Positions 31,621-44,042 of a DNA stretch of 64,000 bases are shown here, in pieces. Where the stretch lies: positions 14,894,364-14,958,363 of the forward strand of contig JAQFVV010000012.1 in NCBI GenBank assembly GCA_028023455.1, in the 5' to 3' direction. A model generated the notes under the pieces. It searched no databases, had not been told where the DNA came from, and saw only the letters and a program-made list of their open reading frames with translations. The translations under genes were made by a program, and so were the position numbers. Numbering within the stretch: the first letter of the stretch is position 1; the number at the start of each line of letters is the position of its first letter. This DNA is from Epiperipatus broadwayi (taxonomy: Eukaryota > Onychophora > Udeonychophora > Euonychophora > Peripatidae).

Positions 31621-34058
31621 GGATATATACTGAAACCATTGGTTATAACCAAATCTTCCTTAGTTCGAATCTGGTTTTGTTAACATTAATTTAGATCAAT
31701 ATTTTCCTCATAAAATGCATTAAATTTGATATAAAATTATTTAAAGAGTATTAATTTTAAATTAAAATAAAAGTTTGAATAAATTTTCATGAATTATTTG
31801 ATATGTAAGGAAATCTCATTCATAAACGTTTGAAATAGAAATTGTTCAATTATAATGTAAATGAAATAGGGATTTAAAGCATCATAAACAATCAAATTTA
31901 ATATAGTTTATTTGTTAAAATTGCTTTGCAGGTAGTTATTAATAATTTAGATGAATCAGAAAGGGGAATGGGTGTTTTATAAAGTAGATATTGTTTCTAG
32001 TTAGTAGAAGAAAAAAACTGGATTGATGGAAAATGTATCATTTAGGGGAGTAAAAATTTAGCTACAGAATATCTAGTGAAAAAAATTTGTATAGGAGATT
32101 AAGGTTTGATTTAAAGCGTTAAAACTATTCAAGCAGAATCATGTGTGTGTGAGGGTGCATACACCCAGTACATGTAGGATTTTAATTATAAAAATAACCA
32201 TTAATTGTTATTGGCATGTATTGTATTGTTGGAAAGCTGGTTGAAAGAGCAATTATTTTATCTTAATTTCATGTCCATAGCAGCCAGTTCTCATTCAAAA
32301 TCTTGAGTTCAAATTCAGTCTGTTATGTATTTTTTTTTTTTTCATTTTATTCTTTCAAGCTGTTTTCATGAAGTGCGGGAAAAGATCCAGCAAAAACCCA
32401 CATGATTTCTGTCCGAATGTGAATGATCAATTTGAAAATAATAATAAATAACCAATTAAAAATAGAGTATACAGATAATTGACAGAAGGCATCATCTAGA
32501 GATTGATTGGCAGGACCCGACTATAAAAACTCAGCCATTTTCTGGGAAGGGACTTCATTTTTTCTGGGGTATAACTCCGTTTGGGTTTAAAATCATCAAT
32601 TTAAACTTATATAGAGTAAGTTTATTGTCCTTCCTGGCTCAATCTCTGACTGAAAAGTTGAATCAAAAATTGTATTATTGTGAAAATATGATACGTGCTT
32701 AAGCTTCCCATGTCAGGCATATGTTAATTCTTCCTGAAATTAATCATTATCATGATTCTGTATACAAATGTCATGGCTACAACTAATCGGAAAGTAATGC
32801 AACATCAGCCGAAGACAGAATTTTACTTGGAGAAAAGTATGGAAACCATAAGTTTTATCAATCTTTATTTCAATTTTTTGCTTCTAATGATGGATAAATA
32901 TGACTATTTGTGTTACAAAAGATTTTGAAAGAAAATAACCATCATAAAAGAAAAGTTTGGAACCGAACTATGATACAAATGTATATGTTAAAATCCCATT
33001 TAAAATATTGCTTGGATCATCAATGTCTTAAAAAACTGATTTATCAATGAAAATTCAATGTTTATCATATGGCAGAAAAATTTATTTGCTTATCAAATTG
33101 AGACATCACAGACTAGTGAAAATTTCAAGAAATGTAGTGCTATAATTTATGTAAGAGAATACATGAAGTTATCTGACTTCGCCAGCATAAACAATAGGGA
33201 ACGAAAGACTCATTCATCACAAGGGCAGATTAAGATAAAGCTGGTTAAATATTATATTATAATAGTGAATGAAATCCTATTCAAAGAAACCTGAACTGCA
33301 TGAAGGAATTAAAGCATTGTTTGGAAAAATTATTGCCTCATCAAATTAAACATCATACTACCATCTGATAATGTGAATCTTAAAAACAAAAACCTTCTGG
33401 ATTATTTTCTGTGTATCAGAAAGAATGTTATATTTGTAATATCATTATAATAAGGAAGAGACATTTGCTTTCATCTTGAATAGAGATACCTTGTGGATTA
33501 CTTAATAAAATGATTCTTTTAAATTTCCATGGATTACTTGTTGGATAATGTGTGCACACAGAACTATTAAGGGATGTTTATAACTGCAGGAATATGAAAG
33601 GAAATTCAGAGCCCTATACTGGAAAGAGACTACAAGTATTTTTTTTTTTGTTTTATATTTCTTTTAATTGTTTCTATAAGCTATATTTAGTTAATGCATT
33701 ATAATGCCAGTTATCATGTGCATGAATGAAGTGTTAATAAACATTTATTTTGTTTAAAGTTAAGTTAGCATAATAGTTTGAAATATACCTTCTGTAGAAT
33801 ACTCAGATATTGCTTTACCCTAATGATACAAATAAGAAATACGAATGAAAGGATATATTGTATAAAGTGTTTATTAAAAGACGGGTTATTATTTTAGATT
33901 TTAGTTATAATAAAATTGTTTTTTTTTTTAATATTTATTATCTTTGAATGCATGTTTTTGATGGAATGAGATAATCTAGTCCTAGTATGGAGAGAAATTA
34001 TTATACAAACGATGTACATTTCTTATTTCTAGTTATTAAGGATATAAATCGATTTTAA
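31621..34058. other. AT-rich spacer, no gene recognised
   Basis: Around 32380-32600 a GC-richer piece is partly open on the plus strand (HDFCPNVNDQFENNNK; LTEGII-RLIG) but matches nothing I can name. The frame at 33058-33294 is likewise unassigned. Confidence 0.45.
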
Positions 34059-34616
34059 ATGTTGGGGGTATTTAAGCTTATAAAATTATTGACTGATACA
34101 TTGGTACAATATGTTGTATGTAGAAATTAGATTTAAATTCTCCTATATGTGTGGATTGGTGAGTGACCCTTGTATGCTCAAGATTGGTTAAGTTATCACC
34201 ATCCGGCTAGTGGAGCTGGAGCATAGCTCGCTCATTAAGTAGTCATTAAAATTTGGAAGTATTAAGAAGTTGTGGATGAATTTTCCACCCTGTGTTCATA
34301 TAACACCATAAGATGATTTCTGAATTAATAGCAATTGTGCTTTGTGCAAGCCCATCCATGTTTTTATGCCTAGCGACCAGTCCTAGCATATCTCAGCCCT
34401 TATAAAAAGTGCTCTCTCATTTATGGGTCATTGCCGACACTTATGTTGATTGCGAAATTCTTTTCCTTAAGAGTGTATTTGTTTGAAAAATAGTAACAGT
34501 AAAAGTTGTTAATAGTGTTGGTAGGGTCATAGAATCAATTGGTTGTTTCTTTATTGAGTGTGAGATTGAAAGTGCGATCTGTTATACCGAGGTATCATGC
34601 CTGGCATAGCTTTACA
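34059..34616 (+). repeat. Putative solo LTR
   Basis: Starts TGTTGGGGG and ends TTTACA, with TATAAAAAG near 34402 and GC content above background. Three bases after the end comes TTGGGAACGAGCC, which has the look of a primer-binding site of BEL or gypsy elements. No second LTR was found in the window, so both borders rest on the TGT...ACA pattern and the PBS-like string. Confidence 0.4.
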
Positions 34617-36499
34617 TAGTTGGGAACGAGCCAATAATAATTATAGAGTCAAATTTAGATTTTGGAAAATAAAATATATTTATATTATAATAAGCAGTGT
34701 GCATCGAATTCCCAGATTACACCCAGAGATCCTCACTGGTCTGGTAAGCTAAATAAAATGTTATTCCTGTGGGGACATTGGGATATTATCTATATGTGTG
34801 TATGTGAAAGTATGACCGATATGAGAGCCAATTCTTTAACACTTGAACAGTTATTTAATCGATGTAAGGGTAAGAAAATGCTTTAAAGTATTGAGAAGTG
34901 TAAAATTAGGTGATCAAGGCATATTAATTTGCTCTAATTGATACATAATTTATAAGTTTATTTCTTAGCAAAAAATGTTTTTGATGACCAATGCCATTTA
35001 CCGTATGCTAAGGAATGTAATTTAAAGTTAAAATTAAAAAGAATTTTTTTTTTAGTGTTTAAAAGTAGTTTTATAATAAGTTAATAATTGTTGTTATCAT
35101 ATTAAAGATGTTACATAGCTTACTTAAGGTCAAAATAGTATAGTCATCTGTTTAGAGAATAAAAGTAATTCCATAGCAACTGTGAATCCCACCTTATTAA
35201 CAATCTAATAATGTTTTATATAATGTTCGAGAAAAGGGAGAAAGCTATGGAGAGGTGTAAATAATGTAAATATGTTAAGGTTATGAAATGTTGATAAAAT
35301 TTTACAATTTTAAATCAAAGCCTTGTCTGAGTCTCGTTGTTTTGTGGATCCTATAAATTCCAGAAATCCAGTCATAAATCGATACACTAATATTTAAATT
35401 TAGTTATAAATTAATTATTCACAACTACATTATGGTAAAGTACTTATGAGATTATTTTATTTTATTTAAGATTCTTATAAAGCTTTCATTATCAAAATTG
35501 TAAGGAGAGAAAATTACTTTAAACACTGCAAACTCAAGTAATAAGTATGTTGAGTATAAGCAAATAAGTTTAGCTACACTAAAATTAAAGTTTATTATAT
35601 GCAGTAGGGTTATCATGTGATATTGAATGCAGAATTATTATACAGAGTTTCTGTGATATTGAATGCAGTGGGTGGACATAAAATCCTTTCTCCATCCACA
35701 GTATTCGAATACCTTCCCAGGTGAACTTATTAGTCAAATTTCAAATTACCAAAATGATCAAGGTGTTTTACCAACCAATATTTATAATTGAAATTTTATT
35801 TAAGTATTCGGAAATAGAGAAAGTGGCTATGGCTAAACTAAGCTAAGGTCGACTATAACCATAATCACTGGGAGTGTATTCATTAATCACTAATAATTTA
35901 TATCAGTATTTAAGTTTTCATACCTTGCTATTCTGAAGCCCTGAGATAAATCATCATATAGTAGCAAAGAGTTGGCGAATGGGACTTAATCAGAAAATAA
36001 AGAAGTCTATAGTTAGTGGTTACTAATATTTGCAAAACTAAAGTATGATCAATAGCATGATAGAGGGATGGATTGTGATGATGATGTTGGGCAAGGAAAT
36101 AATTTAAATTTACAAAAATTTTAATCGTGACTTTGATAAGGGATGAATGGGGAGAGTGCTGAGAGATTTGGTATGGAGTGGAGTTGAGATTCTCCTCCTC
36201 TCTCAATAGATGTAATAAATTATGAAGTTATTTATTATTATTATAATTATTTCCCTTTTTTTTTTATTTATATTTTTTTTTTTTTTTTTAACCCATTCAT
36301 AAAGTATTAACGTAGATAATTAGGTCAATTATTAACTGATACGAAAGTAGTATATAAAGTCTCCCTTAGAGTTGCAATTTGGCACCATGGCATTTTATTA
36401 TGTGTTGTACCATCACCATCGATTCCGAGGTCATTCACTCTGCAGATTGCATGTGTATGTGGGGAAAGTTGAGTAACCGCAGTAGAGAGGGAGAGGTTG
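34617..36499. other. Spacer downstream of the putative LTR
   Basis: The frame 34662-34886 (74 codons, HWSGKLNKMLFLWGHWD) could be a leader or gag start of the same element, but no family is recognised. 35600-35680 has a short direct repeat GTGATATTGAATGCAG. The rest is AT-rich. Confidence 0.35.
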
Positions 36500-37131
36500 C
36501 AATACATATTAACAATTTATATAAAGCATATATACTTACATACTCAAAGGTATTCTCAAATAATAATAATGGTCAGTGCGACCTGTTTAGTTCCTAGACT
36601 TGCTTTGCTACATTCATAGGCAAGCCTCTCTGCAATATTAGCTATCAAGGGCAACACATGATGTCCAGCATCATTGTTGTTGCAAGTACATGAACAAGTG
36701 TTGCTTGGTTTTTTTCTAGACCAATCTTTTACTATTAATTAATAATTAGAACTCCTGTTCTAATTAGTTGGGTCACTTGACATAGTCTATTATTATTTAT
36801 CTGTAGATGCATCTGGTTACTAGTATTTTTTTTTAATTGTCACTAATTAATTAGATTATTTTCTGATGGAATTCTATTATCTCTTTTGCTCTTTAGAATT
36901 TAATTAAGATTGTTTCCTGGATTTATAAATTATGTTTTAATAACATTAATTCTTTTATCTATTGCTTCAATCAGTTTTAATTTTACTTTTTACTTAAATT
37001 TAATATATTTATTTTTAAACTTTAATTGTGTATGTATTTCAACATTACGCATACATATTTTAACATAATTATTTATAACTGTTTTTTTTAAAGCTATATA
37101 TGTGCATTTATTTTAGCATACACATAGCACA
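36500..37131 (-). repeat. 3' LTR region of gypsy-2
   Basis: On the minus strand it starts TGTGCTATGTGTATG right after a purine tract (37132-37139). About 500 bp of it (36500-37015) are repeated at 53808-54285. The far end is not defined; TATATAAA near 36515 could be its promoter. Confidence 0.55.
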
Positions 37132-37139
37132 CTTTCCCC
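37132..37139 (-). other. Polypurine tract of gypsy-2
   Basis: GGGGAAAG on the minus strand, abutting the LTR start TGTGC. Confidence 0.5.
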
Positions 37140-37518
37140 AAGAGATTTACATTTTCTCTGAAGTTAGAATAAAATCATGAAGATAACTTGTTTTTTTAAT
37201 TTTTCTTTTAACCCAATCAAGAGGTGGATTAACATCTATGTCAGCTTCTTTTGTGTTAGTCTCTTTTTCTACACTATTATTTTTCCTCATTAGGCTAGAT
37301 CAGTTCCAGTTATGTTTAGATCCTCAGATTGATCTTTCAGATCACACTCAGTTTTGTTAAATAAAGATGGTATTAAATCTTCACTCTCATTTTTTCGCAA
37401 TTGATTAATGTGTTTTTATAATAATTTGCCTCCATTTGTACAAACCATTACAACTTGTTTTGACGAATGTCACTTTTCTATTGCTTTTATCCAAAATTTA
37501 TTTAAGCTATTTTTTTGT

Positions 37519-38280
37519 TCACGCTCGTTCACCTGATGTGAACTTACATATGTTTGGTTCCTGTTTAATGTAATCCTCACTAGGTATTATGTTAGACAAT
37601 TTGGTATAAAACTTGTGATCTAAATATAATTCTGCAGGTGATTTTTCTGTTTTAGCAGTTGGAATCAAGTGCTGATGCATGAATGTGGTATAAACTGTTT
37701 CTTGTATTTTCATTTCCCCCCAATTTATTTATTAATACTTTCAAATTTTGGACAGCTTTTTCTGCCAAACCATTAGATTGAGGTGGGGGGTGAGTATGTA
37801 TTTTATCCCCCACTTTTTCATACTCTCTTCAAACTTGTATGATGTGGTAGCAGTTCCCCATTGTCAGAACTTCCAGGAAGGCCATTATATGAAAAAATTT
37901 CATGTAATTTTTCGATTATCTCATCGGAATTAGTGCTCTTAATTAATTTGTATTCTGCCTACCATGAGTATGCATTAACCATCACAAATAATAAATGTCT
38001 CTTAAATGGATCTGTGTGGTCAATATGGATGTGCTGCCACAGTCTTAATGCTTTTGATTATACAGTACTTCAAAATTTTTAGATAGCATTCTGGCACATG
38101 ATTGACAATTATTGCAATTTTTTATGTTAATTCTCAATATTATAGTTAATGGTTGGCTATCATACATAGCTATGGGCTAAATCTTTTGCTCTGATGATAT
38201 CTGGGTGACCTTCATGCAATAATTTCAGAATTAAATCTCTACCCTTGGTATTAGTACACAATTACCCATCAGAATACTGT
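37519..38280 (-). pseudogene. Integrase of gypsy-2
   Basis: LLHEGHPDIIRAKDLAHSYV near 38220 begins the H2C2 domain. HIHIDHTDPF (38008-38036) carries the first catalytic Asp, NGLPGSSDNG (about 37857-37885) the second, and SNGLAEKAVQ (about 37747-37778) the Glu, so the D-D-E triad can still be read although the frame is broken. The end reads AKTEKSPAELYLDHKFYTKL (frame 37713-37519). This is the best-kept integrase in the window. Confidence 0.82.
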
Positions 38281-38399
38281 CTTTGCATACTGATAATTTA
38301 TTATGGGCATTCCAATATTCTTTAGGGAGGAATTTTGGACATTTATTAGGCTGACATTCTCAGATTTGTTTTATAATCTACTAGTAGCTATCATCTTGT

Positions 38400-38900
38400 T
38401 TTTCTCCAACTAGCTACTGTTTTACTATTAACTTGAGATGTTAGTACATCTGCATAATTAATTTCTTTTTCTTTCTGAGCAAGCTGAATCTTTTTCAGTT
38501 TGCACTTTATTGGTACTACCTCCCAGGTATCTCTGTAGTAACACAGGGGTGGTTTTCATTTTTTCCCATTCCCTGTTAAAGAATTTAGGAAATTTTCTCG
38601 GCACTTTCTTGATAATTTCAATCTTTTTAAAGTGGTGTAATTTTAAAGGCCATTTTTTTGAACCAATCACAACTGATTATAGAATTAACTACAGAGGTAA
38701 ATAACAAGTTTTATCATTCATTTTACTGACTGGTACATTAATTACTCATTTGATTTTAATTGCATTACCATTAACATCTAAAGCTTTTAAATCAGTTTTT
38801 TCTTGATTATCGGCAGCTTTTTACTATTAGTAATTATAGAACTCCATTCACATGTTGAAATCAAAGATATGCCATAGATATGGGCTTGTTGGATACTTTA
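38400..38900 (-). pseudogene. Protease end and short remnant of gypsy-2 pol
   Basis: INVPVSKMNDKTCYLPL followed by VVIGSKKWPLKLHHFKKIEI fits the end of a gypsy protease. After it comes a 70-codon frame (38670-38458) and then directly the region before the integrase zinc domain (NYADVLTSQVNSKTVASW). RT palm and RNase H are absent, so about 1.5 kb has been lost. Confidence 0.5.
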
Positions 38901-38989
38901 ACTGAATCATAATTTATCAGAAGTGGTTGTTAATATATATTTTTATACTTGCTAAGTGATTTTCATTTCTACTAAATATCTTTATGGCT

Positions 38990-39690
38990 ATTGCTGTCCT
39001 TATCAGGTTTATCCTTTTTTTATACATTATTTCCAAGTATTCTTTTTTGTTACAGATTTTGCAACGTTCGTTTTTGTAAAAATAGTCACTGGCTTTATAG
39101 CCAGCTTTTCCACAACAAAAACAGATAAATCATGTTTTATAATTATTAACATTATTTCTTAAAATTTCTGAATCAGTTTTTCTCTGGTTTAAATGTCTTA
39201 CAAATGTCCGTTTGTATTTTATTTTGGATTTTTATCTCTGCAAATTCTTTTGATCACTCAAAAATCCATTAATGGGCTATGCCATGTTTTATAGCTTCAC
39301 TATATTTAATTTCACTATCAGCTAACAACTGTTGTCTTAAACTCTCATTGCTCATTCCCCACCTAAATTGCTGAAGGAGTGAGTCATCAAGAATTGAGCC
39401 ATATTCATCTTTTTTTGCAAGATCACGATTGTAATCTTTTAATTTTTTTCATTTCTGCCTGACAGCAATTTCTGAAATGAAATATGATAATGTGCCTAGA
39501 AGGACATAGACTAAAATTTGTCAAGCAATCTTTTATTTGATCAAAAGGATAATCCTCTGGAATATCAGATTCACACAATACACGACAGTGAAGCAATTTT
39601 AATTTTTTCACCTTCAATTTTATTAATGGAGATATTTTTCTATGTGTTGAATCAATGTCAATTGCTGCCATCATTGATGTCAAATTCACC
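38990..39690 (-). pseudogene. Gag of gypsy-2 with degraded double zinc knuckle
   Basis: The frame 39692-39423 contains a capsid-like segment (YPFDQIKDCLTNFSLCPSRH, FRNCCQAEMKKIKRLQS). GMSNESLRQQLL near 39350 fits the gag consensus. CFCCGKAGYKASDYFYKNER and CKICNKKEYL near 39045-39110 are knuckles in which the His and one Cys have become Tyr, so zinc binding should be lost. CFCCGKAG is shared with gypsy-1, so the two elements are related. Confidence 0.7.
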
Positions 39691-39956
39691 AATTGACAAT
39701 TGCATTTTAGCAGATCATTTAGTACTTATTATTTTGATGGTTTACCCCTTTTTAGTTTTGTTTCAAGGTCGACTTATGACTGCAAGAATTGCTATATCTG
39801 GGAGAGCTATGCCTAAACCCCTAAACAGACATAGGCTTATAAATATTTTACCTAGGAGCAATAATAATACTGCAGAAACTTGGGATTATAGTGTAATAGA
39901 TTTATAATGCAATCATTATAAGCATTTTGTTATGGATATATACATATTATCAATTT
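39691..39956 (+). pseudogene. C-terminal pol fragment of a gypsy-3-like element, opposite strand
   Basis: The frame 39518-39907 ends PLNRHRLINILPRSNNNTAE followed by TWDYSVIDL, matching the end of gypsy-3 (31500-31605). It lies head to head with gypsy-2 gag and stops where the Penelope-like element begins at 39957. Confidence 0.6.
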
Positions 39957-40144
39957 AAACATTAAAAGCATAAAGCTAAACTAGTCAATAAATAATCAAA
40001 ATTACCCCAAATTCACAACTCCACCAGACTAGCAAGAAAATAAACTCTAAAACACTGTCAATGGTTTCACTGCTACAATAACAACAAAATAACAACATAT
40101 TTAAACTAAACATTACCCACAATTCCACCTACTTCCCACACATC

Positions 40145-40560
40145 CTTAATATTAAAAGAATTTTTAAATAAGTTAATTGCTTCAGAATCATAACTTTTTA
40201 ATAATAAAGATTCTTAAATTCTTTTTTATTTCATTTCTCTCAAAGAAGACAACCTTAGCTTCATCAAAATTAATAGTATGGCCTGTATCTTTTTCATGGA
40301 TATACAAAGCAGAACTAAGATATTTATTTCTAACCCTACTTTTATGTACCTTTATTCTTTCATTTAAGCATAAACTACTCTGACCATCTTACAAAAACAA
40401 GGAATAATATACACTACTTCAGAACTAAGATATTTATTTCTAACCCTACTTTTAGGTATCTTTATTCTTTCATTTAAGTGTAAACTACTCTGACCTTCTT
40501 ACAAAAACAAGGAATAATATACACTACTTCAGGAATAGTCTTTCTATTAAAAATTTCCTT
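40145..40560 (-). pseudogene. GIY-YIG-like endonuclease domain (Penelope copy 1), internally duplicated
   Basis: VYIIPCFCK marks the GIY side. The YIG side is lost (reads VVYT or similar). YIKVGLEINILV and IHEKDTGHTINFDEAKVV-like readings downstream match copy 2 and the 53424-53660 fragment (VHKSRVRNKYLSSALYIHEK). Penelope-like elements use this domain to nick target DNA. A 115-bp tandem duplication (40309-40532) repeats the N-terminal half. Confidence 0.68.
40309..40532. repeat. 115-bp tandem duplication inside Penelope copy 1
   Basis: AGAACTAAGATATTTATTTC recurs at about 40309 and 40424, and each copy runs to TATACACTACTTC with few differences. It lies within the GIY-YIG-like region. Confidence 0.85.
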
Positions 40561-40719
40561 TGTATTATTTAATAAATTATTCAAAGTAATACTCCTTGTT
40601 CAAGCAATTCTCTTATTTCCAAATTATTATTTCTACATAGAATTTTCTAAGAACATTAAAAACAAAGCTAAACTAGTCAATAAATAACCAAAATTGTGAA
40701 TTTAATGTAATTTTAATTT

Positions 40720-41820
40720 TATAAGAAGACAATAAAAGAAATAAGATCATATTTTTCTTTAACTTTTACATCATTATAAATATTACTATTAAATAAAATA
40801 CTTTTAATAAATTTATCAGAGTAGCCAACACTCAAATAATCTTTATAAAATTGACCTTTTTGAAACAAAGCTATTACACTAGAATTATTTAATCTGTTAT
40901 TTCTATAACAATAATTTCTTAGAGCAGCCACTTTATAAGATACAGATTAATAGCTAGAAGGTTTAATTAACTCTTTACTCTTAACATAACGACTATATAC
41001 CAAATAATTAGTCTTTACATTTTTAATCATAAATAGATCTAAAAATTTTAATTTAATAAAATCTAACCCCCCTCCTACTACATATTTTATAGAAGGATCA
41101 AAACAAACTCATTTACCAACTTTTTTAATTTATCATTCTCAACTACAAACAATAATCCACATATCTAACAAATAACTTTAAATATAAATAATTAATTTTA
41201 ATAATAATTTCCTCTTCCAAATAATCAATATAAACTGAACAAATTAAAGGAGAAATAATATAACCTATTATCCACCCTTCCTTAATCTTTTAAAAATTAC
41301 CATTGTAAGTAAAATATATAGTCCTTTAATAATAAAATCAAGTCTTTAATAACTTTAATTTTATTTTTTGACAAAGATCCATGTTTAACCAACACACACT
41401 TAAAAATGTCAGTACTGCTTAATCTATTACCCAATTACTTTCCATTTTAAAATTATTAATCTTATTAAAAGCCTCAAAAGAAGAAGAATGTGTAATGATC
41501 AAAATCAACAAATTGTTTTAAAAAATTATTCACGAACTTAGAAATATCCTCTACAACACTTCCTATAAAATTGAAAATACATCTTAAAGGAAAAACATCT
41601 TTGTGAATCTTAATATTCATAAACATCTTAGTTGATATGAAGTCATTAGGATAACATTTTAAATAATCTACTCTATTAAACATTTTTAAATTTACCATTT
41701 TTTTTTATATCTATTAACCTTTTAATTACATTACCTGGATATTTTTCTAAAGATATGTATCCATTTTCTCCCTGAACTTATTTCTTTTCATAATGACAAG
41801 CCGACCAACTTTGTCTTCAC
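40720..41820 (-). pseudogene. Penelope-type reverse transcriptase (copy 1)
   Basis: YPNDFISTKMFMNIKIHKDV (frame 41698-41474) is the fingers block that in Penelope-like RTs reads as a PKIHK motif. The block around FIGSVVEDISKFVNNFL follows. FVCGLLFV-like and LDLFMIKN segments (41040-41150) and GYSDKFIKSILFNSN (frame 40931-40719) are the later parts. Penelope-like RTs are related to telomerase RT. Many stops are present. Confidence 0.75.
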
Positions 41821-41837
41821 AAGAAATAAAAAAAATT

Positions 41838-42070
41838 TTAATATTAAGGGTGTAAGGGAAGTAAGTGGAATTGTGGGTAATGTTTAGTTTAAACATGTTG
41901 TTATTTTGTAGTTCTTTACACTTGAGAAATTGCTTGTAGGAGTGAAACCATTGGTAGTGTTTTATGGTTTATTTTCTTGGCTAGTCTGGTTGAGTCGGAA
42001 ATTTTGGATAATTTTGATTATTTATTGGCTAGTTTAGCTTTATCCTTTTAATGTTTACAGATTATTTGCA
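41838..42070 (+). repeat. Pseudo-LTR of Penelope copy 2
   Basis: About 85 to 90 percent match by eye to the inverse of 39957-40145, including GGAATTGTGGGTAATGTTTA and CTTGGCTAGTCTGGTTGAG. No hammerhead core found in it, although many Penelope-like elements have one here. Confidence 0.75.
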
Positions 42071-42448
42071 TTTAAGATATTATTGCTGATATAGTGTAAA
42101 GGTTTGTTTTATTTTTATTTTATATATTTGTATTTATTTATATATATATTGATTTTGTTGCATGAGTATTGTTGGAAAGTATATGTTCATGTTTATTTAG
42201 TTATATGTTTTTGTAATAATTGTTGATTGGAAAGCTATAATTTAAATAAAATAAATAACATTTTAAAATTTTATAAAGAAAGAAATTTTGTACAGTTTGG
42301 TATGGTTTTGTTAAAATTTAGATGTGTATTTGTTATTTGTAATTGATCTTTATTATGGGGTTATGGGGTTTGGTTTTTAATAATTTTCCATTGAATGATA
42401 TTAGGAGGATTAAAAAGTTATCTTCATTGATAGGATAGAATCCTTAAG

Positions 42449-43817
42449 ATGGCAGATTTATTTCTTAAAAAATGTAAGGGATTTAATGTTTTTTCTAGGA
42501 GTTGTGTTGTTAATTTTAAGCAGAATAGAAAGTTGCTTAAAAATAGGAATTTAGTTTTGAATTTACAAAAATATATTTTGAATAGTTTTTTGAAAGAAAA
42601 TTTTATTAAATTTTACAAATTTATTTACGAATATAAAAGAAATAGGTATTGGTTAGATAAGAGGGAAGATTTTAATTATTCAATTTTAAATTTTTTCATA
42701 AGGCAGTTTAGAAAAAATAGATCAAATTTCTATTGTAGGAAAGAAAATTAAAATGGTTGTTTGGAAAATGAATAAAGTTTATTGTAGTGATAGGGTATTT
42801 AAGAGTAATGTTTTTATTAATAAAGTTGTTAATCTTTCTGATATTAAGTTAAATAATAGAGAATTAGATATTCTTCGTAACTTCCTAATTTTGTCCCTTT
42901 TCAGTCAAAAAAAATATAGTTTTTGATACAATTTCATCTATTGAATCTAGTTATTTGAATGATGAGAAGAAAGTTGGCATTCAATTGGTTTTAAATAAAA
43001 GCTTAAAAAGGAAGGAAAAGTTTATTGTTTAATGCTGTTGAGGTTAGACATCTTAAGGATAGGTTAATTGCTAATGATGTGGTCATTTCTTGTGTAGACA
43101 AAGCTGATTGATTTGTCATTATGAAAGGAAATGAGTTTAGGAAGAAAATGGATAAAGAATTAAATAATGGTAAATATATGTTTTTAGAAAAAGACCCAGA
43201 TAATATGACTAATAGGAGGTTAATAGATATGAAAAAATGGTAAATTAAAAATTTTTTAATAGAGTAGATTTTTTAAAATATCCAAATGACTTCACATCAT
43301 CTAAGATGTTTATGATTGTTACGACTCACAAAGATGGTTTTGCTTTAAGATATATTTTTGATTTAACAGGTAGTATTGTAGAGAGTATTTCTAGGTTCTT
43401 GAATAATTTTTTAAAACAATTTCTTGATTCTGATCATCACACACTTTCTTCTTCTTTTGAGGCTTTTGATAAGTTTAATAATTTTAAAATGGAAACTAAA
43501 TGGGTATTTAGTAGTTTGGACATTGACAATATGTATGTGGGTGTTGGTTAAACATGGATCTTTGTCAAAAAATAAAATTAAAATTATTTAAGATTTGCTT
43601 TTATTACTAGAGGAATCCATGTATTTTAGTTATAATGGTAATTTTTATAAGATTAAGGAAGGGTGGATAATAGATTATATTATTTCTTCTTTAATTTGTT
43701 CAGTTTATATTATTTAGAAGAGGAAATTATTATTAAAAAGAATTGTTAATATTTAAAGTTATTTGTTAAATATGTGAATGATTGCTTGTTTGTAGTTGAT
43801 AACTATAAATTGAAAGA
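42449..43817 (+). pseudogene. N-terminal region and RT of Penelope copy 2
   Basis: The ATG at 42449 opens 100 codons rich in Lys, Asn and Phe (MADLFLKKCKGFNVFSRSC...). After a shift, the RT blocks appear: SCVDKADXFVIMKGNEFRKK near 43090, and the frame 43306-43551 with MIVTTHKDGFALRYIFDLTG, FEAFDKFNNFKMETKWVFSS, and LDIDNMYVGVG. The last segment holds the first catalytic Asp (SLDIxNMY). The YVNDCLFV segment near 43775 stands at the second Asp block. Frames are broken several times. Confidence 0.75.
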
Positions 43818-44042
43818 CATCACTTGATTACCATTTCCTATGCTTGCTTATAACTGTTATTAAAACAGGAAAAACTCTCTATATGTATTGCCACTCAGTG
43901 CAAGCCAGAGTAATCACTTGTCTGGGGATATTGGACAAATAGGCACTAGATGAGGATTTTATGCATAAGCCTTCTGGCATCCATTTATTACTCTGGCTTG
44001 CACTGAGTGGCAATACGTATAGAGAGTTTTGCCTGTTTTAAG
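43818..44042. repeat. Foldback derived from family R1, inserted in Penelope copy 2, with 11-bp target duplication
   Basis: The insert starts CATCACTTGATTACC and ends CTGTTTTAAG. 55-bp inverted arms lie at 43860-43914 and 43987-44041 with two mismatches. All of it matches R1 sequence: direct R1 first, then inverted R1 starting just before the ribozyme cleavage side (GTCTGGGGATATTGG). AAATTGAAAGA flanks both sides (43807-43817, 44043-44053). The intact Penelope copy 1 shows one such stretch at this place. Confidence 0.8.

Larger units (their letters stand above)
39957..41826 (-). mobile_element. Penelope-like element copy 1 (5'-truncated)
   Basis: The minus strand starts inside the RT (ATTTCTTGTGAAGACAAAG) and runs through RT, linker, GIY-YIG-like region and a 3' tail at 39957-40145. 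The tail is repeated upstream of copy 2 (41838-42070), as expected of the pseudo-LTRs that Penelope-like elements carry. Copies 1 and 2 are head to head, 11 bp apart. Confidence 0.82.

Noticed and set aside
32450-32640. Gypsy RT fragment (FFWGITPFGFK)
   Set aside because: A single short resemblance; neighbouring frames do not continue into recognisable RT motifs.
41838-42450. Hammerhead in the Penelope pseudo-LTR
   Set aside because: Expected for the group, but no CTGATGA with a following GAAA was found on either strand in this region.
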